From Coriobacteriaceae bacterium (GTDB lineage: Bacteria; Actinomycetota; Coriobacteriia; Coriobacteriales; UMGS124): 64,000 bases of DNA. Position numbers and translations under genes: made by a program. The DNA lies in NCBI GenBank assembly GCA_019421015.1, contig JAHZGC010000005.1, positions 1-64,000 of the forward strand, given 5' to 3'. Under the pieces are notes generated by a model, which saw nothing but the letters and a program-made list of their open reading frames with translations, was not told the DNA's origin and made no database searches. Positions within the stretch are counted from its first letter, which is position 1, and each line of letters begins with the position of its first letter. Positions 53,839 through 61,428 of this stretch are shown here, in pieces.

Positions 53839-55710
53839 ATGGCTGACCTTTACGGATATACCGGCAAGATATTGATGATCGACCTCTCGTCGGGCGACAT
53901 CTCGACGCTCGACACCGCCGACTACCTCCCCGAGTGGGTGGACGGCCGCGGCATCGGTGCCAAGATCCACTGGGACATGGTGGGCCCCGACGTGGGCGCC
54001 TACGACCCCGAGAACGTGCTGAGCTTCATAACGGGCGCGGGCACCGGCATCGTCGACACGCGCACCGTCGTGCAGGGCGTCTCTCCCCTGGGCTATCCCA
54101 AGGAGTGCTACTACCGCTCCACCATCGGCTCGCACTTCGGCGCCGAGCTCAAGCACGCCGGGTGGGACGGCATCGTGCTCGTGGGCAAGGCCCCGCAACT
54201 CTCGATCCTGGTCATCCAGAACGACAACGTGCAGGTCATGCCCGCCGGCGACCTCTACCAGATGGACACCTACTCCACCGAGTACAACCTGTGGTCGCGC
54301 TTCGGCAACAAGTGCCGCATGCTCATCATCGGCCCGGCCGGCGAGAACATGGTGGCCGACGCCATCATCCAGGGCGACGGCCACAACGCCACCGGCATCG
54401 GCGGCTTCGGCGGCGTCATGGGCTTCAAGAACATGAAGGCCATCGTGGTGCGCGGCACGCTCGACTCGCCCCAGATCTACAACGTTCCCGAGCTCATGGA
54501 CCTGCGCCTGCAGGAGGCTGACCTCATGGTCCCCAACCCCGGCGTGGGCGCGGCCGCCGGCAGCGAGATCGAGCTCGCCGGCAAGTCGGGCCTGGCACGC
54601 GTGGGCGTGGCCGGGTGCTTTGGCTGCCAGCAGCCCTGCGGCTACTCGATCAAGTACCACGACGGCAAGTCGGTCGCCATGGGCTCCATCAAGTGCGGCG
54701 AGTTCATCTGCAGCCAGGCCGAGCTCGAGCAGACCGGCGAGTACGTGGGCCGCAACCACTACATCCGCGTGGCGCAGCAGGGGCTGCTGGGCCTCTCGGG
54801 CCAGCCGTCGTACAAGCGCGTCATCCAAAACGACGTCGACGGCTACTACGACGAGCCGCTCACCTGCGTGCACGAGGGCTACGTGACCGAGGAGGACCTG
54901 GGCATCCCCTACAAGTACGGCACGCCCGAGTTCACCGACATGTTCAACCGCATCATCGCCTATCGCCAGGGCGTGGGCGACGAGCTCGCCAAAGGCCAGC
55001 CGCGCTTCTGCAACGAGTACCTGGGCACCCCCGAGGCCATCCACGACTTTGAGATCAACAGCATGCGCAAGGGCATGCACGGCTTTGGCGTGGGCTTCTA
55101 CATCCACCTGTACCGCACCTGCGGCATGCTGTGCCGCGCCACCTCCACGGTCAACTCGGGCGACCAGCGCGGCATGTACCACTACCTGTTCCCCATGTAC
55201 GAGCCGTTTGCGGCCAACGCCACCGAGGTCGGCGCCGCCATGGCCAACTGGGAGTGGACCTACACCGCCCAGGGCGTCAAGTTCATGCAGGACTTCAAGA
55301 CCTCCATGGACCTCGTGGACCGCTGCTTCTTCAACCTGGGCGCCGACTCCATGGGTACCCATCAGCGCCTGTTCCAGCGCATCCACACGGCCATCACCGG
55401 CGACGACTACGGCGTCGAGGCCGAGCAGGAGGCCGTCGATCGCCTGTGGGTGCTCGAGCGTTCGATCCTGGCGCGCCAGGGCCACACCCGCGACGACGAC
55501 ATGCTGTGCGACTCGGTCTTTGAGGAGTACGGCCGCTACAGCGAGAACGTGAACGAGGCCAACTTCTTGAGCTCCCTTGAGGAGTACTACGGCATGCGCA
55601 ACGTCGACCCGGCCACCGGCCAGGTGCGTAAGAGCGAGTACAGCCGCCTGGGCCTGGACGACGTGGCCGCCGAGCTCGAGACCCGCTACGGCGTGGTTCT
55701 GCCGGAGTAG
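53839..55710 (+). CDS. Aldehyde:ferredoxin oxidoreductase family protein (tungsten/molybdenum)
   Basis: 623 residues from the ATG of MADLYGYTGKILMIDLSSGD, with gaaggagg upstream. Family marks: the N-terminal domain (WVDGRGIGAKIHWDMVGPDV), GPAGENMVADAIIQGDGH, GIGGFGGVMGFKNMKAIVVR and a 4Fe-4S motif GCFGCQQPCGY (Cys about 260, 263, 267) with a later CGMLC. Members oxidise aldehydes, or reduce acids, with a bis-pterin W/Mo centre. It has no signal peptide, although the ferredoxin gene 98 bases upstream encodes one. Substrate unknown. Confidence 0.88.
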   Translation: MADLYGYTGKILMIDLSSGDISTLDTADYLPEWVDGRGIGAKIHWDMVGPDVGAYDPENVLSFITGAGTGIVDTRTVVQGVSPLGYPKECYYRSTIGSHFGAELKHAGWDGIVLVGKAPQLSILVIQNDNVQVMPAGDLYQMDTYSTEYNLWSRFGNKCRMLIIGPAGENMVADAIIQGDGHNATGIGGFGGVMGFKNMKAIVVRGTLDSPQIYNVPELMDLRLQEADLMVPNPGVGAAAGSEIELAGKSGLARVGVAGCFGCQQPCGYSIKYHDGKSVAMGSIKCGEFICSQAELEQTGEYVGRNHYIRVAQQGLLGLSGQPSYKRVIQNDVDGYYDEPLTCVHEGYVTEEDLGIPYKYGTPEFTDMFNRIIAYRQGVGDELAKGQPRFCNEYLGTPEAIHDFEINSMRKGMHGFGVGFYIHLYRTCGMLCRATSTVNSGDQRGMYHYLFPMYEPFAANATEVGAAMANWEWTYTAQGVKFMQDFKTSMDLVDRCFFNLGADSMGTHQRLFQRIHTAITGDDYGVEAEQEAVDRLWVLERSILARQGHTRDDDMLCDSVFEEYGRYSENVNEANFLSSLEEYYGMRNVDPATGQVRKSEYSRLGLDDVAAELETRYGVVLPE

Positions 55711-55809
55711 CAGCAGAGAAGGGCCCGTCGCAGGGGGCGCACCCATAACCCGGCGGCGGACCCCCGCGCATGCAGTTGCATCGCGGGATAGTCGTCCTTG
55801 CAGATCTGG

Positions 55810-56042
55810 TCACGCCCTCGAGCCTGATTTGTCGCCCAAGGCACCACGGAAAGACAAATATCGCTCGAGGGCGTGAATCGTTACAACATTTGATGCTCTG
55901 CTTGTGAAGACGGACAACATAGTGCCAGGTGAGATGTGAACTGCTGAGAAAGTAATATCAACAACATAAGCATCCTTACGCCCTCGGCACGGTTTTGTCC
56001 GCCGCCCCTCGCACGCAAGACAAATCCAGCTCGAGGGCGTGA
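55810..56042. repeat. Two 67-bp inverted pairs of 24-bp units
   Basis: Right- and left-facing units at 55810-55833 / 55853-55876 and again at 55976-55999 / 56019-56042. Consensus [T/C]NACGCCCTCG-[A/G]GC-N4-TTTTGTC. Each pair spans exactly 67 bp, and the two pairs are 166 bp apart. Same family as 44070-44215. They occupy most of the 378-base gap between the oxidoreductase and cyclophilin genes. Confidence 0.8.
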
Positions 56043-56088
56043 CCGGAGCCGCCCTCATCCGCACTGCCAAACCTTAGAGGAGAACCCC

Positions 56089-56634
56089 ATGCCGTCGACC
56101 ATCCAATGCCATATGCCGAGCTATGTGCCCAATGGCCGCGAGGTCGCGGTCTTCTCCACCGAGCGGGGCCTGGTGCGGGTGCGCCTGGCCGGCCGTGTGG
56201 CCCCCGTCAACGTGGGGAATTTCGCGGAGCTCGCACGTGCCGGGTTCTACGACGGGCTTAAGTTCCACGGGGGGTCGACCGGCGAGCGCATCGACGGCGG
56301 CGACCCCATGACGCGCACGCTCACGGGCCGCGAGGTCCTCAAGGTCGCCAAGAACCGCTGGGGCGCCATGGGCATGGGCGGACCGGGCTACTTTGTGCGC
56401 GGGGAGTTTGCCAACAACCCCTCGAACCGGCACAACGACGGCGCCTTGGCCATGGCGCGGCTCGGGGGGCCCGACACGGCGGGCTCGCAGTTCTACTTCT
56501 GCCAGGCCCCGCTTCATGGGCGCGACCGTCTGTTCACCGTCATCGGCCAGACCGTCGAGGGCCTCGACGTGGTGCACGCGCTGAGACCGGGCGACGCAGT
56601 GCTGAGCGTGCACAGTGCTGAGCGTGCATATTGA
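56089..56634 (+). CDS. Cyclophilin-type peptidyl-prolyl isomerase
   Basis: 181 residues, start at MPSTIQCHMPSYVPNGREVA with gaggaga upstream. Cyclophilin motifs: VAPVNVGNFAELARAGFYDG, LKFHGGSTGERIDGGDP, GALAMARLGGPDTAGSQFYF and FTVIGQTVEGLDVV. The FHRV-type catalytic Arg position is replaced (KFHGG), so activity may be reduced. The C-terminus is disturbed: a 16-bp tandem duplication converts the expected HIEEIAR end into HSAERAY. Cytoplasmic protein-folding helper; no operon partner. Confidence 0.85.
   Translation: MPSTIQCHMPSYVPNGREVAVFSTERGLVRVRLAGRVAPVNVGNFAELARAGFYDGLKFHGGSTGERIDGGDPMTRTLTGREVLKVAKNRWGAMGMGGPGYFVRGEFANNPSNRHNDGALAMARLGGPDTAGSQFYFCQAPLHGRDRLFTVIGQTVEGLDVVHALRPGDAVLSVHSAERAY
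56597..56628. repeat. Perfect 16-bp tandem duplication in the cyclophilin gene
   Basis: cagtgctgagcgtgca occurs twice head to tail (56597-56612, 56613-56628). Because 16 is not a multiple of three, it shifts the last codons. Removing one copy gives a normal-looking C-terminus. Confidence 0.9.
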
Positions 56635-56723
56635 GGAGATTGCAAGATAGGGTATCCAAGCGCCCGCCACATCCGCCGGGTATACTCCTGGGCAGTGTCG
56701 TTTGACTCACCGAGGAGGTAGGT

Positions 56724-59006
56724 ATGCGCATTCCCTCGATTCGCCCCAGTCGTATCGCCAGCGCCCTTGCAGCCGTTGGTCTCACGGCTTCCCTTGCGAT
56801 CGCCCCGGCCTTTGCGGACTCGCGCGTTGTGGCAACGATTGGCGCGGACCTCACTCCCGCGCAACAGCAGACCGTTATCGACTACTTTGGCTCGAACATG
56901 AACGGCGCCGACGTCATCTATGTGACCAACGCCGACGAGCACGCCCATCTCGACGGCTTTATCCCCTACGAGCAGATCGGCAACGCGACGTACAGCTGCG
57001 CGCTTATCTGCCCCACCGCTTCGGGCGGTATCCGCGTGCGCGCAGCCAACCTGAACTACGTCACCGCCGATATGCTGGCCTCGGCGCTGTCGTCGGCCGG
57101 CGTGCGCAACGCCGACGTCATCGCCATCTGCCCCTTCAAGGTGTCGGGCACCGGCGCCCTCACCGGCGTGCTGCTGGCATACGAGACGGCCACCGGCCAG
57201 CCGCTCGACCCAACGAAGAAGGACGTCGCCACCCAGGAGCTCGTGGTGACCCAGACAATCTCCAACCAGGTCGGCTCCGACGTTGCCACGCTCATCGTGA
57301 ATGACGTGAAGGCCGGCGTGATCATGAACGGCGTCACCGACGAGAGCCAGATCGACGCCATCGTCGAGACCACGGTGAACAACGTGGTGAACAACGTGTC
57401 AAACGACACAACGATCAACAACGTCACCAACGTGGACAACTCGACCACGGTCATCGACAACTCGACGGTCAACGTCACCGAGGTCACGATCAACACCACC
57501 CCCGGCCTGACCGAAGAGGACATCGCCGCCCTGAAGGAGCTCGCGCGCAGCTACGCGGCGGCGGACTACAACTACGACAACATGGCCGAGACGCTCGCCA
57601 CCGTGTCGCAGAACGCCTCTGCCTCCAGCGGCATCGCCGACCCGATGGCCGAGGAGCTGGCCAACGCGGCGGCGGCCGCGCAGGACAGCGCTACGAGCGA
57701 GGCCGACGCCACGGATACACCGGCCGCTGCGGATGGCGCGGGCGATGCGGACAGCGCGGGCGGCACCGGAGCCGCGGATGTGCCGGCAGCTGCGGATAGC
57801 GCGGGCAACACCGAGGCTGCCCCCGGCACGACGGGCACCGACGAGGAGCCCGCGCCCGGCAACGAGGAACTCGACGCGTCCGCGTCGGCGGGGACCCCGA
57901 GCGAACCCGCCGAGGAGGCCGCACCGAGCATCTTTGACGGAACCAACAACGGGGCCCTGGGCGACGACGTGTTGGTGACGGCAACCGACGAAGGTGCCGC
58001 CGCAGACACGACGGCCGCCGACACCGCCCTGCCCGGCCCTCTGGTGCCCGCGCAGAGCGCCGACGTCTCCCTCATGGCCCTTACCACGGCGCGCGCGTCT
58101 GACCTTGTAGACGGCACGGCGCTCGTTGTCTTTGAAGAGAGCGGCCAATACGGCCTTGCCAGCATGGTCGACGGCGCCCGCCGCACCTACCCGATCTACA
58201 CCGACGCCTTCCAGGCAACCGACGGCCTGGTTGTGGCAACCCAGGCGGCCGACGGCAAGCAGGTCCTCTTCGACGCCTTGGGCGAGCAGCTGCTCGGCGG
58301 CTCCTACGACGAGATCCGTGTGCTCAACGAGAACTGGGTGCTCGCCATCCAGCTTGGCTCCAACGAATCCCCCAGCGCCGTTGACGTCTACTACCTGCCC
58401 GGCAGCACCGCGATGCCTGCCGCCACAACGACCTCCGACCTGTTGGCAGACGCCCGCGCACACGGCGACTCCCTCAACGTCTTGGCACCAGACGGCACGG
58501 TGAGCGCCTACGGTGCCAACTTCACGCCCGTTGACGGGGCTGCACCTGCGGCCATCGACGACTTCTCGTATGCCGGCGACGCAGGCGCGGGCTCTGCCCC
58601 CCAAGGCGCCGACGAGCCGAGTCCAGCCGAGATCGCCGACACGCAGCCCCTCGAAGGCGCGCAAGACGCGCAGCCTGCCGAAGATGCGGCGGTGAGCGAT
58701 GAGCAGCCGACCGAAGGGACGACAGCGACCGATGGGCAGCCTGCCGCAGGGATGGCGGCAACCGATGAACAGGTTGTCTCCCTTCCCCAAGACGCGGTCG
58801 CACTCAAAGGCACCCAGGGCCTGCTCTATACCGCAGTCGCCACCGACGGCAAGACGCACGTGCTTGACGCCCAGGGGATCGACCTCTTCGATATCGGCTT
58901 TGACCAGGTGATCCCCGCCCGCGACGGCACCGTGGTCGTGCTCGTGGACAAAACCGCGAACGCCGCATGGGCGTTCGAGGTAGAGGTTCCGCCGACCTTG
59001 CAGTAA
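56724..59006 (+). CDS. Large secreted DUF1002 protein with low-complexity linker
   Basis: 760 residues. A Sec signal (SALAAVGLTASLAIAPAFA) is followed by a DUF1002 domain (residues about 33-200: GADLTPAQQQTVIDYFGSNM, VIAICPFKVSGTGALTGVLL). An Asn/Val/Thr-rich strand region (VNNVVNNVSNDTTINNVTNV) follows, then an Ala/Asp/Gly/Pro/Glu-rich linker (about 320-430), a beta domain with WG-repeat-like strands (YGLASMVDGARRTYPIYTDA), a second acidic linker and a final beta piece. DUF1002 is common in Gram-positive gut bacteria, function unknown. A gaggagg site precedes the ATG. Probably cell-surface; no anchor motif is seen. Confidence 0.8.
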   Translation: MRIPSIRPSRIASALAAVGLTASLAIAPAFADSRVVATIGADLTPAQQQTVIDYFGSNMNGADVIYVTNADEHAHLDGFIPYEQIGNATYSCALICPTASGGIRVRAANLNYVTADMLASALSSAGVRNADVIAICPFKVSGTGALTGVLLAYETATGQPLDPTKKDVATQELVVTQTISNQVGSDVATLIVNDVKAGVIMNGVTDESQIDAIVETTVNNVVNNVSNDTTINNVTNVDNSTTVIDNSTVNVTEVTINTTPGLTEEDIAALKELARSYAAADYNYDNMAETLATVSQNASASSGIADPMAEELANAAAAAQDSATSEADATDTPAAADGAGDADSAGGTGAADVPAAADSAGNTEAAPGTTGTDEEPAPGNEELDASASAGTPSEPAEEAAPSIFDGTNNGALGDDVLVTATDEGAAADTTAADTALPGPLVPAQSADVSLMALTTARASDLVDGTALVVFEESGQYGLASMVDGARRTYPIYTDAFQATDGLVVATQAADGKQVLFDALGEQLLGGSYDEIRVLNENWVLAIQLGSNESPSAVDVYYLPGSTAMPAATTTSDLLADARAHGDSLNVLAPDGTVSAYGANFTPVDGAAPAAIDDFSYAGDAGAGSAPQGADEPSPAEIADTQPLEGAQDAQPAEDAAVSDEQPTEGTTATDGQPAAGMAATDEQVVSLPQDAVALKGTQGLLYTAVATDGKTHVLDAQGIDLFDIGFDQVIPARDGTVVVLVDKTANAAWAFEVEVPPTLQ

Positions 59007-59012
59007 CCGAGG

Positions 59013-59090
59013 AACGCCCGGCGCACGGACCGAGAGCATTGTGAGAATATTCAAAATGCTCCAGACGTCCCTCGCGCCGGGCGTTTTTGC
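59013..59090 (+). terminator. Terminator of the DUF1002 gene, loop enlarged by an inserted remnant
   Basis: Stem AACGCCCGGCGC (59013-59024) pairs with GCGCCGGGCGTT (59074-59085), followed by TTTTTGCC. The 49-base loop contains a palindromic remnant (59033-59066). Confidence 0.75.
59033..59066. repeat. Remnant of the hyphenated palindrome family
   Basis: GAGAGCATTGTGAG / TATTCAAAATGCTC are close to the outer arms of copy 2 at 52430-52533 (AGAGTATTTTGAG / TTCAAAATGCTCT); the middle of the element is missing. Confidence 0.6.
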
Positions 59091-59116
59091 CACCATGGCG
59101 TGTCTTGGCTCGGCCG

Positions 59117-60022
59117 TCATACCGCCCGCGCGCCTCCGAGCACGCCCACGACCTTCCCGCCGCAAACGGTTGATGGCGGCACGGCCGGGCTGAGCCCTTC
59201 CTTTGGGCTGGGCCTCTCCCCCGCCGCACGCAAAAGCTCGGCCCCGCGGCCCAGCGGATCGCTGAACAGCCTAAACGACCCCGAACGCGCCCAGGAGAAG
59301 AGCGTCACCCCCTGCTCTTGCGCCATGGTGACGGCCTGGTCGGTGGGCACAGCGGCGCTCACGAGCACCGGGATGCCAGCCCGCACGACCTTGGCGATGA
59401 CGTCGGAGGGGGTGCGGCCGCTTGTGAAGACCATCGCCCGACGCAGGTCGACACCCCGGCGCAGGGCGTGGCCGAGCACCTTGTCGAAGGCGTTGTGGCG
59501 CCCGATGTCCTCGCACTCGAAGACCACGGCGCCGTCCACGGCGATAAAGCAGCTATGGGCCCCGTGGGTCTTGCGGTGCATGGGGGTGTCGGAGCAAAAC
59601 CGTTCGGTCAGGGCCTTTACCCAGGAGAGGTCCCAACCGGCAAAGGGAGAGGTATCGGGAGCGGCGTCCGAGAGAGGTGCCCTTGGCGCTACACCCGAAC
59701 AGACCATGTCCTTCTTCGCCGCCCCCTCATCGCACAACACTGCGGTGGCAACGGTACCGGGGCAGTTGAGGTGCAGCAGGCGCACGTCGGCTGCGCTATC
59801 GATCAGGCCTTTGGCAAACAGGTGCCCCAGGGTCAGCTCCACCAGATACTCGGGAGTACAGACCAAGGATAGGGGAGGCAGACCGGCCACACGCACCTCG
59901 AGGCGGTGTTCGGCCTGGAGCTCAAAGTCCGCCTGCACAGGAGCCGGGGCTCCCTCGTGCCAGGTTTGCGCGGCGGCCCAGGCCGTAGGGGGCTTTGGCC
60001 GGTAGCAGTCGACGATCTTCAT
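59117..60022 (-). CDS. fdhD: FdhD-type sulfurtransferase for molybdo/tungsto-enzyme maturation
   Basis: 301 residues from the ATG of MKIVDCYRPKPPTAWAAAQT, with aaggaggc upstream; the frame is open beyond it. FdhD features: ELTLGHLFAKGLIDSAADVR, VFECEDIGRHNAFDKVLGHA, MVFTSGRTPSDVIAKVVRAG and VTLFSWARSGSFRLFSD. FdhD passes sulfur to the Mo/W cofactor of formate dehydrogenase-like enzymes. E. coli FdhD uses a CxxC pair; here only a single Cys is seen in the corresponding loop (KDMVCSGVAPR). Downstream of mobB, facing away from the DUF1002 gene. Confidence 0.85.
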   Translation of the reverse strand: MKIVDCYRPKPPTAWAAAQTWHEGAPAPVQADFELQAEHRLEVRVAGLPPLSLVCTPEYLVELTLGHLFAKGLIDSAADVRLLHLNCPGTVATAVLCDEGAAKKDMVCSGVAPRAPLSDAAPDTSPFAGWDLSWVKALTERFCSDTPMHRKTHGAHSCFIAVDGAVVFECEDIGRHNAFDKVLGHALRRGVDLRRAMVFTSGRTPSDVIAKVVRAGIPVLVSAAVPTDQAVTMAQEQGVTLFSWARSGSFRLFSDPLGRGAELLRAAGERPSPKEGLSPAVPPSTVCGGKVVGVLGGARAV

Positions 60023-60396
60023 AGGAAGTGCCTCCTTGGGTGCGGGCGGTGGAGCACAGGCTGGGGAGAGGTTGGGATTAGGCCCGGGCCGGGATTGAGT
60101 CGGGCGCAACCCGATTGCCGCGAGGTTGGCGAAGACCGGGCAACGGCAACCGAGTGCGGTCACTATTAATCAACTACAGAAGTAAAAACATTAAAACGTT
60201 CCCTTTTGCATGATTTACTTGTACAACTTATATCTGCTTTGCAACCGAATTCTTCCTGAGCTGGGGGTTTGTCGACCGCCCCTCTCGCTAATCAATCAAT
60301 CTATGAAATACCATCATGCATTTGCACACGTTTTACTTGTGGGAGTAAATCTGCGCAGCCAACGCATGCCGCAGAGGGCGGGCCCGGCAGGAGGGC
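60023..60396. other. AT-rich intergenic region upstream of fdhD
   Basis: 374 bases between mobB and fdhD. Around 60170-60350 it is AT-rich and has two related segments, TTTGCATGATTTACTTGT (about 60205) and TTTGCACACGTTTTACTTGT (about 60321). It probably carries the fdhD promoter. No gene seen. Confidence 0.4.
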
Positions 60397-61095
60397 TTAC
60401 GCTCCAGCGCCCTTCTCCCCTAGACCCAGGGCCGCATCCGCATCTTCGGCCGCAAGTTCGCCGGGCACCTCCCGAGACGCAGCCTCGGAGGCCGTCCCTT
60501 GCGGCGCAGCCTCGATCCCCATGATCTTGCGCTCGATAAAGGCGGCCAGCCCCTCGGCGTCGGCCGGCTCGAAGAACGGGATGACCATGGCGTCGTCGGA
60601 TTTGCCCGACACATAGGCCACCACGTTGGGAAGCCCCAGGTTGAAGCCCTCCTGCACCTTGCGGGTCACCAGGACCTTGGGCAGGGGCAGATACCCAAAG
60701 GACTCGGCCACCACCACGTCAAAGGAGGCGGAGTCGCCCAGGGCGTCGAGCATCTGGTCGAGGGTCGGCTCCTGCTCCACAGGCTGCACCGTCACCAGCC
60801 TGCCGGGTGCCGCGAAGACCACGTCGCAGGCCCCCGCGCCAATGTAGCTGCCGCCCACCTGGGCCGCCGCGTCGGGTACGTTGTCGGGCCCGAAGCGGCG
60901 CAGGCAGGCAACCCGGTGGCCGCGTTCGTGCAGGGCACGCACCACGCGGTGGACCAGCGTCTCCGCCCCGTCGGGGATTCCCGCCACGTCCTCAAACGAG
61001 ACAATCGGCAGCCCCAGGGCCTTCTCCCCGAGCTCCATGGGCTGGGACATCTTTGCCCTCAAGCGTTCCTGGATGGCTTTGACCTGTGCGTCCAT
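60397..61095 (-). CDS. mobB: MobB-like protein (molybdopterin guanine dinucleotide synthesis), P-loop altered
   Basis: 232 residues. The order of segments fits MobB: a first strand (LGLPIVSFEDVAGIPDGAET, followed by VHRVVRALHERGHRVACLRR), then the SYIGAGACDVVFAAPGRLVT region, DVVVAESFGYLPLPKVLVTR, and a C-terminal FEPADAEGLAAFIERKIMGI tail. The normal GxSGxGKTT P-loop is replaced by AGIPDGAET with no Lys, so nucleotide binding is doubtful. Located between the W/Mo oxidoreductase genes and fdhD, so a cofactor role is likely. Confidence 0.65.
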   Translation of the reverse strand: MDAQVKAIQERLRAKMSQPMELGEKALGLPIVSFEDVAGIPDGAETLVHRVVRALHERGHRVACLRRFGPDNVPDAAAQVGGSYIGAGACDVVFAAPGRLVTVQPVEQEPTLDQMLDALGDSASFDVVVAESFGYLPLPKVLVTRKVQEGFNLGLPNVVAYVSGKSDDAMVIPFFEPADAEGLAAFIERKIMGIEAAPQGTASEAASREVPGELAAEDADAALGLGEKGAGA

Positions 61096-61204
61096 GGCTG
61101 GCTCCTTGTGATTCGCGACTCAAGCGGCACCCAAAACGTCACCGCGACGAAAGCGGCCGCCGCCCGCAGGGGAACGGGCGGCCGCGCACTAGGGGATGTA
61201 GAAA

Positions 61205-61399
61205 GGTTCCGCCCTTACTAAAGCGGGTTCTCGGCCGCAAGGCGCCGGGAGGCGAGGTGTACTGGAGTACATGAGCCTCCCGGGAACGCAGCGGCCGAGG
61301 TTCCGCCCTTACCAAAGCGGGTTCTCGGCCGCAAGGCGCCGGGAGGTGAAGCGTACTGGACGTACGTGAGCCTCCCGGGAACGCGGCGGCCGAGGTTCC
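61205..61399. repeat. Hyphenated palindrome, copies 3 and 4 in tandem
   Basis: Two elements with a 94-95-bp period. Each has arms CTCGGCCGC / GCGGCCGAG, caaggcg opposite gaacgc, CCGGGAGG / CCTCCCGG, and a tip around GTACTGGAGTAC or GTACTGGACGTAC. The joining sequence GGTTCCGCCCTTAC-[T/C]AAAGC is repeated at both ends and in the middle. They fill the 333-base gap between mobB and the oxidoreductase gene. Confidence 0.85.
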
Positions 61400-61428
61400 G
61401 CCACCATCTAAAGCGGGTTCCGCAGCAC

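Noticed and set aside
61205..61399. Integron attC sites or an insertion sequence
   Set aside because: The palindromes lack attC end motifs, and there is no integrase, transposase or target-site duplication that I can see.
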